Source: Betaproteobacteria bacterium
Lineage (GTDB): Bacteria > Pseudomonadota > Gammaproteobacteria > Burkholderiales > Casimicrobiaceae
Assembly: GCA_016717855.1 (NCBI GenBank)
Contig: JADKEV010000017.1
Coordinates: forward strand, 1 to 64,000
Direction: 5' to 3'
Length of the DNA: 64,000 nucleotides
Shown: piece after piece, positions 34,159 through 43,215 of the stretch
Numbering within the stretch: position 1 is the first letter of the stretch
Layout of the letters: every line of letters starts with the position of its first letter
Made by a program: the position numbers and the translations under genes
Notes under the pieces: generated by a model
The model's input: the letters and a program-made list of their open reading frames with translations, nothing else
What the model was told of the DNA's origin: nothing
Databases searched by the model: none

Positions 34159-35619
34159 ATGAAGCCCGGCCTTTCCCTCAAGCTCAGCCAGCACCTGACG
34201 CTGACGCCGCAACTGCAGCAGTCGATCAGGCTGTTGCAGATGTCGACGGTTGAGCTCGAGCAGGAGGTCGAGAAGTACCTGCAGGAAAACCCCTTCCTCG
34301 AACGCGCCGACGGCGACGAGGCCCCGCCCTTGCCCGATCCCGGGCTGGCGGCGATCGTGCCGGCCACGCCGGCGGCGGTGGAGCCCATGCCCGATGCGGC
34401 GCCGGACAGCTTGGAGGCGGGCGACGATCGCGCGTCCGACGATGCCGACTACGTGCGCGATTCCTGGACCGACGTCGACGGCGGCAGCCGCAACGGCAGC
34501 TCGGACGATGACCCGCTGTCGTTCCAGCGCGCGGCGACGGCGACGCTGCGCGAGCACTTGCTGGCGCAGCTCGGGCCGACGACGCTCTCGCAGCGCGACC
34601 GCGCGCTCGTCGCGCTGCTGATCGACGCGCTGGACGACGATGGTTACCTGACGACGTCGCTGGAAGAGATCGCAACGCTGGCGCCCGAGGAGCTGGAAAT
34701 CGCGCCCGAGGAGTGGCGGGCCGCGCTGTCGCTGCTGCAGAATTTCGACCCCGTCGGCGTGGGGGCGCGCTCGCCCGCCGAGTGCCTGCGCCTGCAATTG
34801 CTGGCCCTCCCCGCGACGACGCCCGCGCGCGAGTTGTCGCTCAAGCTGGTGGACCAGCATCTGCCGCTGCTCGCCGCGCGCGACTATGCGCGCCTGAAGC
34901 GCTTGCTGCGCTGCGACGACGACGCGCTGCGCCAGGTGCAGAGCCTGATCCGCAGCCTGGATCCGCGGCCAGGCGCCTGCCATGCCGCGACCGACGCGCA
35001 CTATGTGATCCCGGACGTGATCGTCACCAAGGTCCGCGGCGTCTGGACGGCACGGCTGAACGAAGCGGCGATCCCGAAGCTGCGCCTGCATCAGCTCTAT
35101 GCGTCATTGATGCGACGCTCGCGCGACGCAGCATCGGCGCCCATGGCCGGGCAGTTGCAGGAAGCCAAGTGGTTGATAAAGAACGTGCATCAGCGATTCG
35201 AAACCATATTGCGGGTGGCGCAGGCAATCGTCGAGCGGCAACGGCACTACTTCGATCATGGTGAAGTTGCGATGCGCCCATTGGTATTGCGCGAAATTGC
35301 CGATATACTGGGCTTGCATGAATCGACGATTTCGCGCGTGACCACCCAGAAATACATGCTGACGCCGCGAGGCACCCTGGAGCTCAAGTATTTCTTCGGC
35401 AGCTTTGTCTCGACCGACACCGGCGGGGCCGCGTCCGCCACCGCGATCCGCGCGCTGATCCGGCAGCTGATCGCCGCGGAATCGCCCAAGTCTCCTCTCA
35501 CCGACAGCCGGCTCGCCGAACTGCTGGGCGCGCAGGGCATCATCGTGGCCCGCCGCACGATCGCGAAGTACCGCGAGTCCCTGCAGATTCCACCGGTCAA
35601 TCTGCGCAAGTCGATTTGA
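34159..35619 (+). CDS. rpoN: RNA polymerase sigma-54 factor
   Basis: A protein of 486 residues. Region I (SLKLSQHLTLTPQLQQSIRLLQM) is the activator-interacting segment. An acidic region II follows (about 60-125). Region III carries the core-binding domain (NFDPVGVGARSPAECL) and the HTH (ESTISRVTTQKYMLTPRG). The RpoN box is ARRTIAKYRE near residue 470, which reads the -24 element. I start it at MKPGLSLKLSQ; the longer open frame upstream is only the repeat element. No clear ribosome binding site is visible before this ATG. Confidence 0.97.
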   Translation: MKPGLSLKLSQHLTLTPQLQQSIRLLQMSTVELEQEVEKYLQENPFLERADGDEAPPLPDPGLAAIVPATPAAVEPMPDAAPDSLEAGDDRASDDADYVRDSWTDVDGGSRNGSSDDDPLSFQRAATATLREHLLAQLGPTTLSQRDRALVALLIDALDDDGYLTTSLEEIATLAPEELEIAPEEWRAALSLLQNFDPVGVGARSPAECLRLQLLALPATTPARELSLKLVDQHLPLLAARDYARLKRLLRCDDDALRQVQSLIRSLDPRPGACHAATDAHYVIPDVIVTKVRGVWTARLNEAAIPKLRLHQLYASLMRRSRDAASAPMAGQLQEAKWLIKNVHQRFETILRVAQAIVERQRHYFDHGEVAMRPLVLREIADILGLHESTISRVTTQKYMLTPRGTLELKYFFGSFVSTDTGGAASATAIRALIRQLIAAESPKSPLTDSRLAELLGAQGIIVARRTIAKYRESLQIPPVNLRKSI

Positions 35620-35699
35620 ATGCGCTCCCTTTTCCGCAGCACCGCCATCCCGCCGCGCTTCCCGCGCGCGCCCGGCGGCAACATCCAGGAGACAGCCCT

Positions 35700-36029
35700 A
35701 TGAACCTGCATCTATCCGGCCATCATGTCGGTGTCACACCGGCAATTCGCAGCTATGTGCTGGAAAAGCTGGGGCGCGCGACGCGTCATTTCGACCAGGT
35801 GATCGATCTGCATGTCATCATGTCCGTCGAGAAGCTCCGGCACAAGGTGGAGGTAAGCGTGCATGTCGCGGGCAAGGACATCCATGTCGAGTCGATCGAC
35901 GGCGACATGTATGCCGCCATCGATGCGCTCGCCGACAAGCTCGACCGTCAGGTCGTCAAGCACAAGGAGAAGCTGACCATCCACCGGCACGAGGCCGAGC
36001 CCATGAAGCGGCAGATCGCCGACGTCTGA
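35700..36029 (+). CDS. hpf: ribosome hibernation promoting factor, short form
   Basis: A protein of 109 residues matching the short HPF/YhbH family: MNLHLSGHHVGVTPAIRSYV, KHKEKLTIHRHEAEPMKRQ. An AGGAG site precedes the ATG. It binds the decoding region of the 30S subunit and promotes 100S dimers in stationary phase. Its place between rpoN and ptsN is conserved in proteobacteria. Confidence 0.95.
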   Translation: MNLHLSGHHVGVTPAIRSYVLEKLGRATRHFDQVIDLHVIMSVEKLRHKVEVSVHVAGKDIHVESIDGDMYAAIDALADKLDRQVVKHKEKLTIHRHEAEPMKRQIADV

Positions 36030-36054
36030 CCCGGCCATCGCGCCGCCTCCGCCA

Positions 36055-36513
36055 ATGAACCAGATCGCCGGCCTGCTGCCCGTCGCGAACATTCTGCTGG
36101 ACCTCGAGGTCGCAAACAAGAAGCGCGTGTTCGAACAGGTCGGCCTGCTGTTCGAAAACCATCACGGAATCGGCCGCACCGTCGTGTACGACAGCCTGTT
36201 CGCGCGCGAAAAGCTGGGCTCGACCGGGCTGGGCCAGGGCATCGCGATTCCGCATGGCCGGATCAAGGGACTGCCGGAGGCGCTGGGCGCCTTCGTCCGC
36301 ACCAGGTCGCCGATACCGTTCGATTCACCGGACGGCCGCGGCGTCACGCAGATCTTCGTCCTGCTGGTTCCCGAGCAAGCCACCGACCGGCACCTGCAAA
36401 TCCTCTCCGAGCTCGCCCAGATGTTCAGCGACAAACCGTTGCGCGAGCGGATCGCCGGGGCGCCCGACGCGCAGTCCGTGCACCAGGTCTTTGCGCAGTG
36501 GCAGACCGCGTAG
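36055..36513 (+). CDS. ptsN: nitrogen-PTS EIIA component
   Basis: A protein of 152 residues with an EIIA(fru)-type fold. The phosphorylated histidine is H67 in GQGIAIPHGRI. It takes phosphate from NPr/EI-Ntr and regulates other proteins, rather than transporting sugar (family knowledge). It lies 25 bases after hpf and 89 bases before hprK. ptsP and the HPr/NPr gene are not in the window. Confidence 0.95.
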   Translation: MNQIAGLLPVANILLDLEVANKKRVFEQVGLLFENHHGIGRTVVYDSLFAREKLGSTGLGQGIAIPHGRIKGLPEALGAFVRTRSPIPFDSPDGRGVTQIFVLLVPEQATDRHLQILSELAQMFSDKPLRERIAGAPDAQSVHQVFAQWQTA

Positions 36514-36602
36514 GGGTTGCGCGGCCCGCGGGTACAATGCCAGCGAGCGCCGCGCGACCGTTGCCGGCGCGGTGACCGGAGAACCGACGCACAGGGAGCA
36601 AC

Positions 36603-37544
36603 ATGCCGCAGATCAGTGTGGACCAGCTGTTTTCCGACAACCAGGCCAAGCTGGGCTTCGAATGGGCGGCGGGCAAGGCCGGCGGCAACCGGATCATCAC
36701 CGGCGATGCCGCGCTCAAGCCGACCGTGGGGCTGGTCGGGCACATGAACTTCATCCACCCGTTTCGCGTGCAGGCGCTGGGGCCCGCCGAGTTCAACCAT
36801 CTGAAGGCGCAGACGCCGGAGGGCTTCAGGGCGGAGATCGACCGGCTGTTCACCGCGGACCTGGCGGTCGTGATCGTCGCCAACAACGAGCCGGTTCCCC
36901 CGTACCTCGCCGAGCTGGCCGACCGCTTCAATACCGCCCTGTTCAGCTCCGGCCAGCCTTCGGCGCACATCGTCGAAGTCCTGCGCATCTACCTCGCGCG
37001 GGTGCTGGCCGAATCGACGACGCTGCACGGCGTGTTTCTCGACGTGCTGGAGATCGGCGTGCTGATCACCGGCGCCTCGGCGATCGGCAAGAGCGAACTG
37101 GCGCTGGAGCTGATCAGCCGCGGGCATGGACTGATCGCCGACGACATCGTCGAATTGCACCGCACCTCGCCCGAGACGCTGGAAGGGCGCTGCCCGCCCA
37201 TTCTGCGCGACTTCCTCGAAGTGCGCGGGATCGGCATCATCAACATCAAGACCATCTTCGGCGAGACCGCCGTGCGCCCGCGCAAGACGCTCCAGGTCAT
37301 CGTCCATCTCGAGGACCACAGCAACGAGAAATTCAGCGACCTCGACCGGCTGCAGGTCAATGCGACGTTCCAGGAGATTCTCGGCGTGGCGATCCGCAAG
37401 GTGACGATTCCCGTTGCCGCCGGCCGCAACCTGGCGGTGCTCGTCGAGGCCGCGGTGCGCAACTTCGTCCTCAACCTGCGCGGGATCGATTCGACCCGCG
37501 AGTTCATCGAACGCCAGCAGCGGCTGATGGACGAGGGTGTCTAG
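36603..37544 (+). CDS. hprK: HPr kinase/phosphorylase
   Basis: A protein of 313 residues. The N-terminal domain (about 1-130) is HprK-specific. The C-terminal domain has the P-loop GASAIGKS with K163 and S164, and the LEVRGIGIINIKTIFGE signature. It phosphorylates and dephosphorylates HPr on serine, and in proteobacteria it is part of a regulatory PTS without sugar uptake. A TACAAT at 36532-36537 could be its -10, so it may be transcribed apart from ptsN. Confidence 0.96.
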   Translation: MPQISVDQLFSDNQAKLGFEWAAGKAGGNRIITGDAALKPTVGLVGHMNFIHPFRVQALGPAEFNHLKAQTPEGFRAEIDRLFTADLAVVIVANNEPVPPYLAELADRFNTALFSSGQPSAHIVEVLRIYLARVLAESTTLHGVFLDVLEIGVLITGASAIGKSELALELISRGHGLIADDIVELHRTSPETLEGRCPPILRDFLEVRGIGIINIKTIFGETAVRPRKTLQVIVHLEDHSNEKFSDLDRLQVNATFQEILGVAIRKVTIPVAAGRNLAVLVEAAVRNFVLNLRGIDSTREFIERQQRLMDEGV

Positions 37545-37558
37545 GGCACTAGCAGACG

Positions 37559-38397
37559 ATGGAACTCGACATCGTTGTCATCGGCGGCGTGTCCGGCTCC
37601 GGCAAGAGCGTGGCGCTGGGCGCGCTCGAAGACGCCGGCTACTACACGGTCAACAACCTGCCGCTGCCCCTGCTCAAGGACCTGGTGCGGCACCTGGGCG
37701 AGTCCGGATTCACCCGCGTCGGCGTCACCGTAGACCCCAAGGCGGCGCCGCGCTGGCCATGCTGCCCGCGGTCATCGCGGCGCTACGCAAGCTGCCCGCG
37801 CGGGTCCGTTTCATTTTCCTGGATGCCAAGGTCGAGACCCTGGTCAAGCGCTTTTCGGAGACCCGGCGGCGGCATCCGCTGTCCTCGGCCGAGCGCACGC
37901 TGCGCGAAGCCATCGAATTCGAGCGCACGCTCGTCGGCGATGCGCGCGACCTGGGCACGCTCATCGACACCAGCGAGCTGTCGTCCCACTCGCTGCGGGC
38001 CTGGATCAAGGACTTTGCCAACGCCGACCCGGGCGAACTGAACATCACGCTGCAGTCCTTCGGCTTCAAGCACGGCGTGCCGCTCGATGCCGACCTGGTC
38101 TTCGATGTCCGCTGCCTGCCGAACCCGCACTACGAACAGGGGCTCGCCAGCCTGAGTGGGCGCGACGCGCCCGTGATCGCCTTTCTCGAGCAATTCCCGG
38201 AAGTCGAGCGGATGGTGGGCGACATCTATTCGTTCGTATCGACCTGGCTGCCCAAGTACCGCGGCGACAACCGCAACTACCTCACGGTCGCCATCGGCTG
38301 CACCGGCGGCCAGCACCGGTCGGTCTACGTGGTCGAGCGGCTGCGCGAACTGCTGGCGGGCGCCCATGTGCTCGTGCGGCACCGCGAATTGCACTGA
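37559..38397 (+). pseudogene. rapZ: RNase adapter RapZ, interrupted by a one-base frameshift
   Basis: The first part (37559 to about 37741) carries the P-loop VIGGVSGSGKSVALGALEDAGYYTVNNLP. From about 37741 the family sequence continues in another frame: GAALAMLPAVIAALRKLP, FSETRRRHPLSS, FGFKHGVP and the C-terminal IGCTGGQHRSVYVVERL. Adding one G in the AAGGCGG at 37739-37745 restores VDPKGGAALAML and gives 279 residues, the normal length. RapZ controls RNase E cleavage of the glmS regulatory RNA in enterobacteria; here it is the usual third gene after ptsN and hprK. It may be a true null or a sequencing error. Confidence 0.88.
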
Positions 38398-38430
38398 GCC
38401 CTCCGGATTCGACCAGGCCAGGACCGGACA

Positions 38431-39084
38431 ATGCCCGCGCCCATTCCTCCGCCGCAGCGCATCACGCTGGCCTTTACCGGCGCGTCCGGATTGCCCTACG
38501 GGTTGCGGCTGCTCGAGTGCCTGCTGCAGGCCGACCGGACGGTGTGGCTGCTCATTTCCCAGGCCGCGCGCATCGTCGCCAGCCATGAATGCGATTTCTC
38601 GCTGCCCGCGCAACCGCGCACGGTCCAGGCGCAGCTCGCCGCCCGCTACGGCGCGAAGCCCGGCCAGCTCAAGGTGTTCGGGCGCGAGGACTGGCTGGCT
38701 CCCGCGGCGTCGGGTTCGAACCCCGCCGACGCGATGGTCGTCTGCCCCTGCAGCATGGGGACGCTGGCCGCGATCGCGCAGGGCCTGGCAGACAACCTGA
38801 TCGAGCGCGCCGCCGACGTGATGCTCAAGGAGCGCCGCCTGCTGGTGCTCGTCCCACGCGAAACGCCGCTGTCGACGATACATCTGGAAAACATGCTGCG
38901 GCTGTCGCGCGCCGGCGCGGTAATCCTGCCGCCTGCACCCGGCTTCTACACCCGGCCGCAAAGCGTCGCCGACATGGTCGACTTCGTCGTCGCGCGCATC
39001 CTCGATCAGCTGCGGGTGCCGAACGAACTGGCGCCGCGCTGGGGCCGCGAACACGCCGCCCCCGGGGACGGGACGGAATGCTGA
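38431..39084 (+). CDS. ubiX: flavin prenyltransferase UbiX
   Basis: A flavodoxin-like protein of 217 residues with LAFTGASGLPYGLRLLECLL at the N-terminus, CPCSMGTLAAIAQGLADNLI, and PRETPLSTIHLENMLRLSRAGAVILPPAP. It makes prenylated FMN for the UbiD decarboxylase of ubiquinone synthesis. It lies 33 bases after rapZ and overlaps the LON-domain gene by 7 bases. ubiD is not in the window. Confidence 0.95.
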   Translation: MPAPIPPPQRITLAFTGASGLPYGLRLLECLLQADRTVWLLISQAARIVASHECDFSLPAQPRTVQAQLAARYGAKPGQLKVFGREDWLAPAASGSNPADAMVVCPCSMGTLAAIAQGLADNLIERAADVMLKERRLLVLVPRETPLSTIHLENMLRLSRAGAVILPPAPGFYTRPQSVADMVDFVVARILDQLRVPNELAPRWGREHAAPGDGTEC

Positions 39085-39704
39085 CCGGGCTGTTCACCGG
39101 CGCGGGCCGCGGCCGTCCGGTGCGGCTGCCGATCTTCCCGCTGGGGACCGTCCTGTATCCGGGCGGGCTGTTGCCATTGCGCGTGTTCGAGGCGCGCTAC
39201 ATGGACATGGTCAAGGACTGCATCAAGGACGACCGCGCGTTCGGCATCTGCTCGATCACCGCCGGCGCCGAGGTCGGCGCGCCGGCCGCGTACGCGCCCG
39301 TGGGCACCATCGCCAAAATCGTCAGTTGGGACATGCCCCAGCTCGGCATCCTGAACCTGGTCACCGAAGGCGGCTCGCGGTTCAACGCAACCAGCCGCGA
39401 GGTGACGGTGGCCGGCCTGGCGCTGGCCGAAGTCACGCTGCTGCAGGAGGAAAGCCCGGACGCAGCGCCGGGCGCGCCGGCGGCTCTGGTCGAGCTGCTG
39501 GAGAAGCTGATCGAGCGGGTGGGCGCGGAGCACTTCACCGCCAAGCGGCACTTCGACGACCCCAACTGGATCAGCTACCGGCTGGCGGAGATACTGCCCA
39601 TCAAGCTGTCGGTCAAGCAGAAGCTGCTCGAAGTCAACGACAGCGAGGTCCGGCTGCGCGTGATCGCCGAGTTCCTGCGCCTGCAGGGAATGCTCCCGCG
39701 CTGA
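39078..39704 (+). CDS. LON substrate-binding-domain protein
   Basis: A protein of 208 residues consisting of the N-terminal LON domain alone (LPIFPLGTVLYPGGLLPLRVFEARYMDMV ... GTIAKIVSWD), with no ATPase or protease domain. The family is widespread but its function is not settled; it is often called peptidase S16 though it has no protease active site. It starts inside the ubiX 3' end and may be translationally coupled to it. Confidence 0.9.
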   Translation: MLTGLFTGAGRGRPVRLPIFPLGTVLYPGGLLPLRVFEARYMDMVKDCIKDDRAFGICSITAGAEVGAPAAYAPVGTIAKIVSWDMPQLGILNLVTEGGSRFNATSREVTVAGLALAEVTLLQEESPDAAPGAPAALVELLEKLIERVGAEHFTAKRHFDDPNWISYRLAEILPIKLSVKQKLLEVNDSEVRLRVIAEFLRLQGMLPR

Positions 39705-39750
39705 GCGCCGCGGCGCCTGAACCTGGCCGGGGACGCACGGACCGGAACGG

Positions 39751-39756
39751 TATAAT
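39751..39756 (+). promoter_or_regulatory. candidate -10 element for yebC
   Basis: A perfect TATAAT lies 28 bases upstream of the yebC ATG, in the gap after the LON-domain gene. No convincing -35 hexamer is seen at 16-18 bases, so this is tentative. Confidence 0.4.
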
Positions 39757-39783
39757 CCGTTTTTCAGGTTTGGCGCGGCAACC

Positions 39784-40512
39784 ATGGCCGGACACAGCAA
39801 GTGGGCGAACATCCAGCACCGCAAGGGGCGCCAGGATGACAAGCGCGGCAAGATCTTCACGCGGCTGATCAAGGAGATCACGGTCGCCGCGCGGATGGGC
39901 GGCGGCGACGCCGGCGGCAATCCGCGCCTGCGGCTCGCCGTCGACAAGGCCTACGACAACAACATGACCAAGGACACGATCAACCGCGCGGTCCAGCGCG
40001 GGATCGGCGGACTTGACGGCGCCAACTACGAGGAAATCCGCTACGAGGGCTACGGGATCAATGGCGCCGCGGTGATCGTCGACTGCCTGACCGACAACCG
40101 CGTGCGCACCGTCGCCGAAGTGCGCCATGCGTTCTCGAAGTTCGGCGGCAACCTGGGCACGGACGGCTCGGTCGCGTTCATGTTCAAGCATTGTGGCCAG
40201 TTCTTCTTCGCCCCGGGCACCGACGAGAACAAGCTGATCGAGGCGGCGCTCGACGCCGGCGCCGAGGACGTGATCAACAACGACGACGGCAGCCTGGAAG
40301 TCGTCACCGGCCCGCACGACTTCATGGCGGTGAAGGACGCGCTCGCCAGGGCCGGCTTCAAGCCGGAACTCGCCGAGGTCACGATGAAACCCGCGAGCGA
40401 GGTCGAGTTCACCGGCGAGGACGCGGAGAAGATGCAGAAACTGCTCGATGCGATCGAGAGCCTCGACGACGTGCAAGAGGTCTACACCAACGCCGTGATC
40501 GACCAGGACTGA
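39784..40512 (+). CDS. yebC: YebC/PmpR-family transcription regulator or translation factor
   Basis: A protein of 242 residues, beginning with the family hallmark MAGHSKWANIQHRKGRQD. It also has NPRLRLAVDKAYDNNMTKDTI and GTDGSVAFMF. YebC proteins were named as DNA-binding regulators; recent work also links them to relief of ribosome stalling at proline tracts. It sits directly before ruvC, as in most bacteria. Confidence 0.96.
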   Translation: MAGHSKWANIQHRKGRQDDKRGKIFTRLIKEITVAARMGGGDAGGNPRLRLAVDKAYDNNMTKDTINRAVQRGIGGLDGANYEEIRYEGYGINGAAVIVDCLTDNRVRTVAEVRHAFSKFGGNLGTDGSVAFMFKHCGQFFFAPGTDENKLIEAALDAGAEDVINNDDGSLEVVTGPHDFMAVKDALARAGFKPELAEVTMKPASEVEFTGEDAEKMQKLLDAIESLDDVQEVYTNAVIDQD

Positions 40513-40551
40513 TCTTCGCCCCCGCGTGCACCCGTGCCCGCGCCCCACTTC

Positions 40552-41091
40552 ATGCCGACCACTCCTCCCGCGCGCCGCATCCTGGGCATCGACCCCGGGC
40601 TGCGCAGCACCGGCTATGGGGTGATCGTCCAGGCCCAGAGGAAGCTGCAGTACGTGGCCAGCGGCTGCATCAAGAGCCAGGCGGGCGAACTCCCGGCGCG
40701 GCTGAAGATCATCCTGCAGGACCTGCGCGAGGTCATCGTTTCGTTCGAGCCCACCGAAGTGGCGGTCGAAATCGTGTTCGTCAACGTCAACCCGCAGTCG
40801 ACGCTCCTGCTGGGACAGGCGCGCGGCGCCGCGATCTCCGCCGCGGTGCTGGCCGACCTGCCAGTAGCGGAGTACACCGCGCTGCAGATCAAGCAGGCGG
40901 TCGCCGGCCACGGCAAGGCCGCGAAGGAGCAGGTGCAGGAAATGGTCCGCCGCCTGCTCGGCCTGCCCTCGTCGCCCTCGGCGGATGCCGCCGACGCGCT
41001 CGCCTGCGCGATCTGCCATGCCCATGCGGCGGAGAGTTTCGGCGGTTTGCGCCGGACCGGCTATCGCGTGCGCGAAGGCCGCATCCTGTGA
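40552..41091 (+). CDS. ruvC: Holliday-junction resolvase RuvC
   Basis: A protein of 179 residues from the ATG at 40552; a GTG 18 bases earlier is possible and neither has a good ribosome binding site. The four catalytic acids are in GIDPGLRSTGYG, VAVEIVFV and the SADAADALACAICHA segment. It cuts junctions brought by RuvAB. It is the first gene of ruvCAB, 39 bases after yebC. Confidence 0.96.
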   Translation: MPTTPPARRILGIDPGLRSTGYGVIVQAQRKLQYVASGCIKSQAGELPARLKIILQDLREVIVSFEPTEVAVEIVFVNVNPQSTLLLGQARGAAISAAVLADLPVAEYTALQIKQAVAGHGKAAKEQVQEMVRRLLGLPSSPSADAADALACAICHAHAAESFGGLRRTGYRVREGRIL

Positions 41092-41113
41092 CCAACCTGG
41101 CGCGGAGGGATCC

Positions 41114-41698
41114 ATGATAGGACGCATCACCGGCACGCTGCTGGAAAGGAACCCGCCGCAGGTCCTGGTCGACGCGCAGGGCGTCGGCTACGAAATCGAC
41201 GTGCCGATGAGCACGTTCTATAACCTGCCCGGCCTGGGCGAAAAGGTCGTGCTCTTCACGCACCTGGTCGTGCGCGAAGACGCACACCTGCTGTTCGGCT
41301 TCGCCACCGACGCGGAGCGCAAGGTCTTCCGGCAGCTGCTCAAGGTCAGCGGCATCGGCGCACGCACGGCATTGTCGGTGCTATCGGGCATGAGCGTGGG
41401 CGACCTTGCGCAGGCCGTCACCCTGCAGGACGTCGGGCGGCTGACCAAGGTGCCCGGCATCGGCAAGAAGACTGCGGAGCGGCTGCTGCTCGAGCTCAAG
41501 GGCAAGCTCGGCGTCGAGCTCGCGACCACCGTGGACGTCAATCGCCTGCCGTCCGCGGCCAGCGACGTGCTCAACGCGCTGGTCGCGCTGGGCTACAACG
41601 AAAAGGAAGCGCTGGCCGCGACCCGGCAACTGCCCGCCGACGCCACGGTCGCCGACGGCATCCGGCACGCGCTGCGCGTGTTGTCGAAGCAGAACTGA
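41114..41698 (+). CDS. ruvA: Holliday-junction branch-migration protein RuvA
   Basis: A protein of 194 residues from MIGRITGTLLE, with GCGGAGGGA upstream. The OB domain is at about 1-64. The two helix-hairpin-helix motifs are LLKVSGIGARTALSVLSG and LTKVPGIGKKTAERLLLEL. Domain III ends the protein (LNALVALGYNEKEALAATRQL) and binds RuvB. A longer frame upstream overlaps ruvC and is rejected. Confidence 0.97.
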   Translation: MIGRITGTLLERNPPQVLVDAQGVGYEIDVPMSTFYNLPGLGEKVVLFTHLVVREDAHLLFGFATDAERKVFRQLLKVSGIGARTALSVLSGMSVGDLAQAVTLQDVGRLTKVPGIGKKTAERLLLELKGKLGVELATTVDVNRLPSAASDVLNALVALGYNEKEALAATRQLPADATVADGIRHALRVLSKQN

Positions 41699-41752
41699 CC
41701 ACACCTGCTAAACTTTGCCGCTTGTAACGCGCGGCACCCACACACCACCCTC

Positions 41753-42802
41753 ATGCTCGAACCCGACCGCCTGAATCGCATCGTCCAGCCCGCCGCCGAC
41801 AGTCCGCAGGAAGAGGCGCTGGAACGGGCGCTGCGGCCCAAGTTGCTGGGCGAATACGTCGGGCAGGAGAAGATCCGCGGCCAGCTGTCGATCTTCATCG
41901 AGGCGGCGCGCAGGCGCGCCGAATCGCTCGACCACGTGCTGCTGTTCGGCCCGCCGGGGCTGGGCAAGACGACGCTCTCGCACATCATCGCCCGCGAGCT
42001 CGGCGTGAACCTGCGCCAGACTTCCGGGCCGGTGCTGGAAAAGCCGGGCGACCTGGCCGCGATGCTGACCAATCTCGAAGCGAACGACGTGCTGTTCATC
42101 GACGAGATCCACCGGCTCTCGCCGGTGATCGAGGAGATCCTCTATCCGGCGATGGAGGACTACAAGATCGACATCATGATCGGCGAGGGGCCCGCGGCGC
42201 GCTCGGTCAAGCTCGACCTGCAGCCGTTCACGCTGGTCGGCGCGACCACGCGCGCGGGCATGCTGACCAATCCGCTGCGCGACCGCTTCGGCATCGTCGC
42301 GCGGCTGGAGTTCTACACGCCCGAGGAGATCTGCCGCATCGTCACGCGCTCGGCGGGGCTGCTCAAGATCCCGATCGAGCCGGACGGCGCGCTGGAACTC
42401 GCCCGGCGCGCGCGCGGCACGCCGCGCATCGCCAACCGGCTGCTGCGCCGGGTCCGCGACTTCGCCGAGGTACGGGCCGACGGCACGATCAGCCGCGACG
42501 TCGCCGACGCCGCTCTGCTGATGATAGACGTCGATCCCAGCGGCCTCGATCACTGGGACCGCGCGCTGCTCGAGACGATACTGAACAAGTTCGACGGCGG
42601 CCCGGTCGGCGTCGACAACCTGGCGTCGGCAATCGGCGAGGAGCGCGAGACCATCGAGGACGTGATCGAGCCCTACCTGATCCAGCAGGGATTCCTGCAG
42701 CGCACGACGCGCGGGCGCGTGGCCACGGCGCGCACCTACCGGCACTTCGGCCTGGCGCCGCCGTCGAATCCGGTGCCCGACCTGTTCGCCGGCCCGCAAT
42801 GA
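41753..42802 (+). CDS. ruvB: Holliday-junction branch-migration helicase RuvB
   Basis: An AAA+ ATPase of 349 residues: Walker A GPPGLGKTT, Walker B FIDEIHRLSP, sensor 1 VGATTRAGML and a C-terminal winged helix (about 265-340). It drives branch migration with RuvA. A TAAACT at 41709-41714 between ruvA and ruvB resembles a -10, so ruvB may have extra transcription. It overlaps ybgC by 4 bases. Confidence 0.97.
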   Translation: MLEPDRLNRIVQPAADSPQEEALERALRPKLLGEYVGQEKIRGQLSIFIEAARRRAESLDHVLLFGPPGLGKTTLSHIIARELGVNLRQTSGPVLEKPGDLAAMLTNLEANDVLFIDEIHRLSPVIEEILYPAMEDYKIDIMIGEGPAARSVKLDLQPFTLVGATTRAGMLTNPLRDRFGIVARLEFYTPEEICRIVTRSAGLLKIPIEPDGALELARRARGTPRIANRLLRRVRDFAEVRADGTISRDVADAALLMIDVDPSGLDHWDRALLETILNKFDGGPVGVDNLASAIGEERETIEDVIEPYLIQQGFLQRTTRGRVATARTYRHFGLAPPSNPVPDLFAGPQ

Positions 42803-43215
42803 ACAGGACCGCGCAACCCTTCGCCTGGCCCGTGCGCGTTTACTACGAGGACACCGACGTCGGCGGGGTTGTCTATTACGCGAACTACCTGAAGTACATG
42901 GAGCGCGCGCGCACCGAGTGGCTGCGCGCGCTGGGTTTCGACATGAGCGCGATGGCGCGCCTGCATCGCTGCCACTTCGTCGCGCAGCGCGCCGAGATCG
43001 ACTACCTGCGCCCGGCACGGCTCGACGACCAGCTGGTCGCAACCGTGGCGCTGAAGCGGGCCGGGCACGCCCGGCTGGTGCTGGAACAAGACGTGCTGAA
43101 GGACGGTCAACGCCTGGCGGGCGGCCGGGTGACGCTGGCCTGCATCACCACCGATACATGGCTGCCGACGCCGATGCCGGCCGCGCTGAAGGACACACTG
43201 GAGAAGCTGGATTGA
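42799..43215 (+). CDS. ybgC: tol-pal system-associated acyl-CoA thioesterase
   Basis: A 4HBT hot-dog thioesterase of 138 residues. The catalytic segment is YYEDTDVGGVVYYANYLKYMERARTEWLRALG, with the active-site Asp in the DTD turn. YbgC hydrolyses short or long acyl-CoA and is linked to phospholipid metabolism at the division site. It overlaps both ruvB and tolQ by a few bases, as is usual at the head of the tol cluster. Confidence 0.95.
   Translation: MNRTAQPFAWPVRVYYEDTDVGGVVYYANYLKYMERARTEWLRALGFDMSAMARLHRCHFVAQRAEIDYLRPARLDDQLVATVALKRAGHARLVLEQDVLKDGQRLAGGRVTLACITTDTWLPTPMPAALKDTLEKLD

Noticed and set aside
38589..39077. Upstream extension of the LON-domain gene frame
   Set aside because: The frame is open but lies within ubiX, which has complete motifs; the LON-domain protein starts at 39078.
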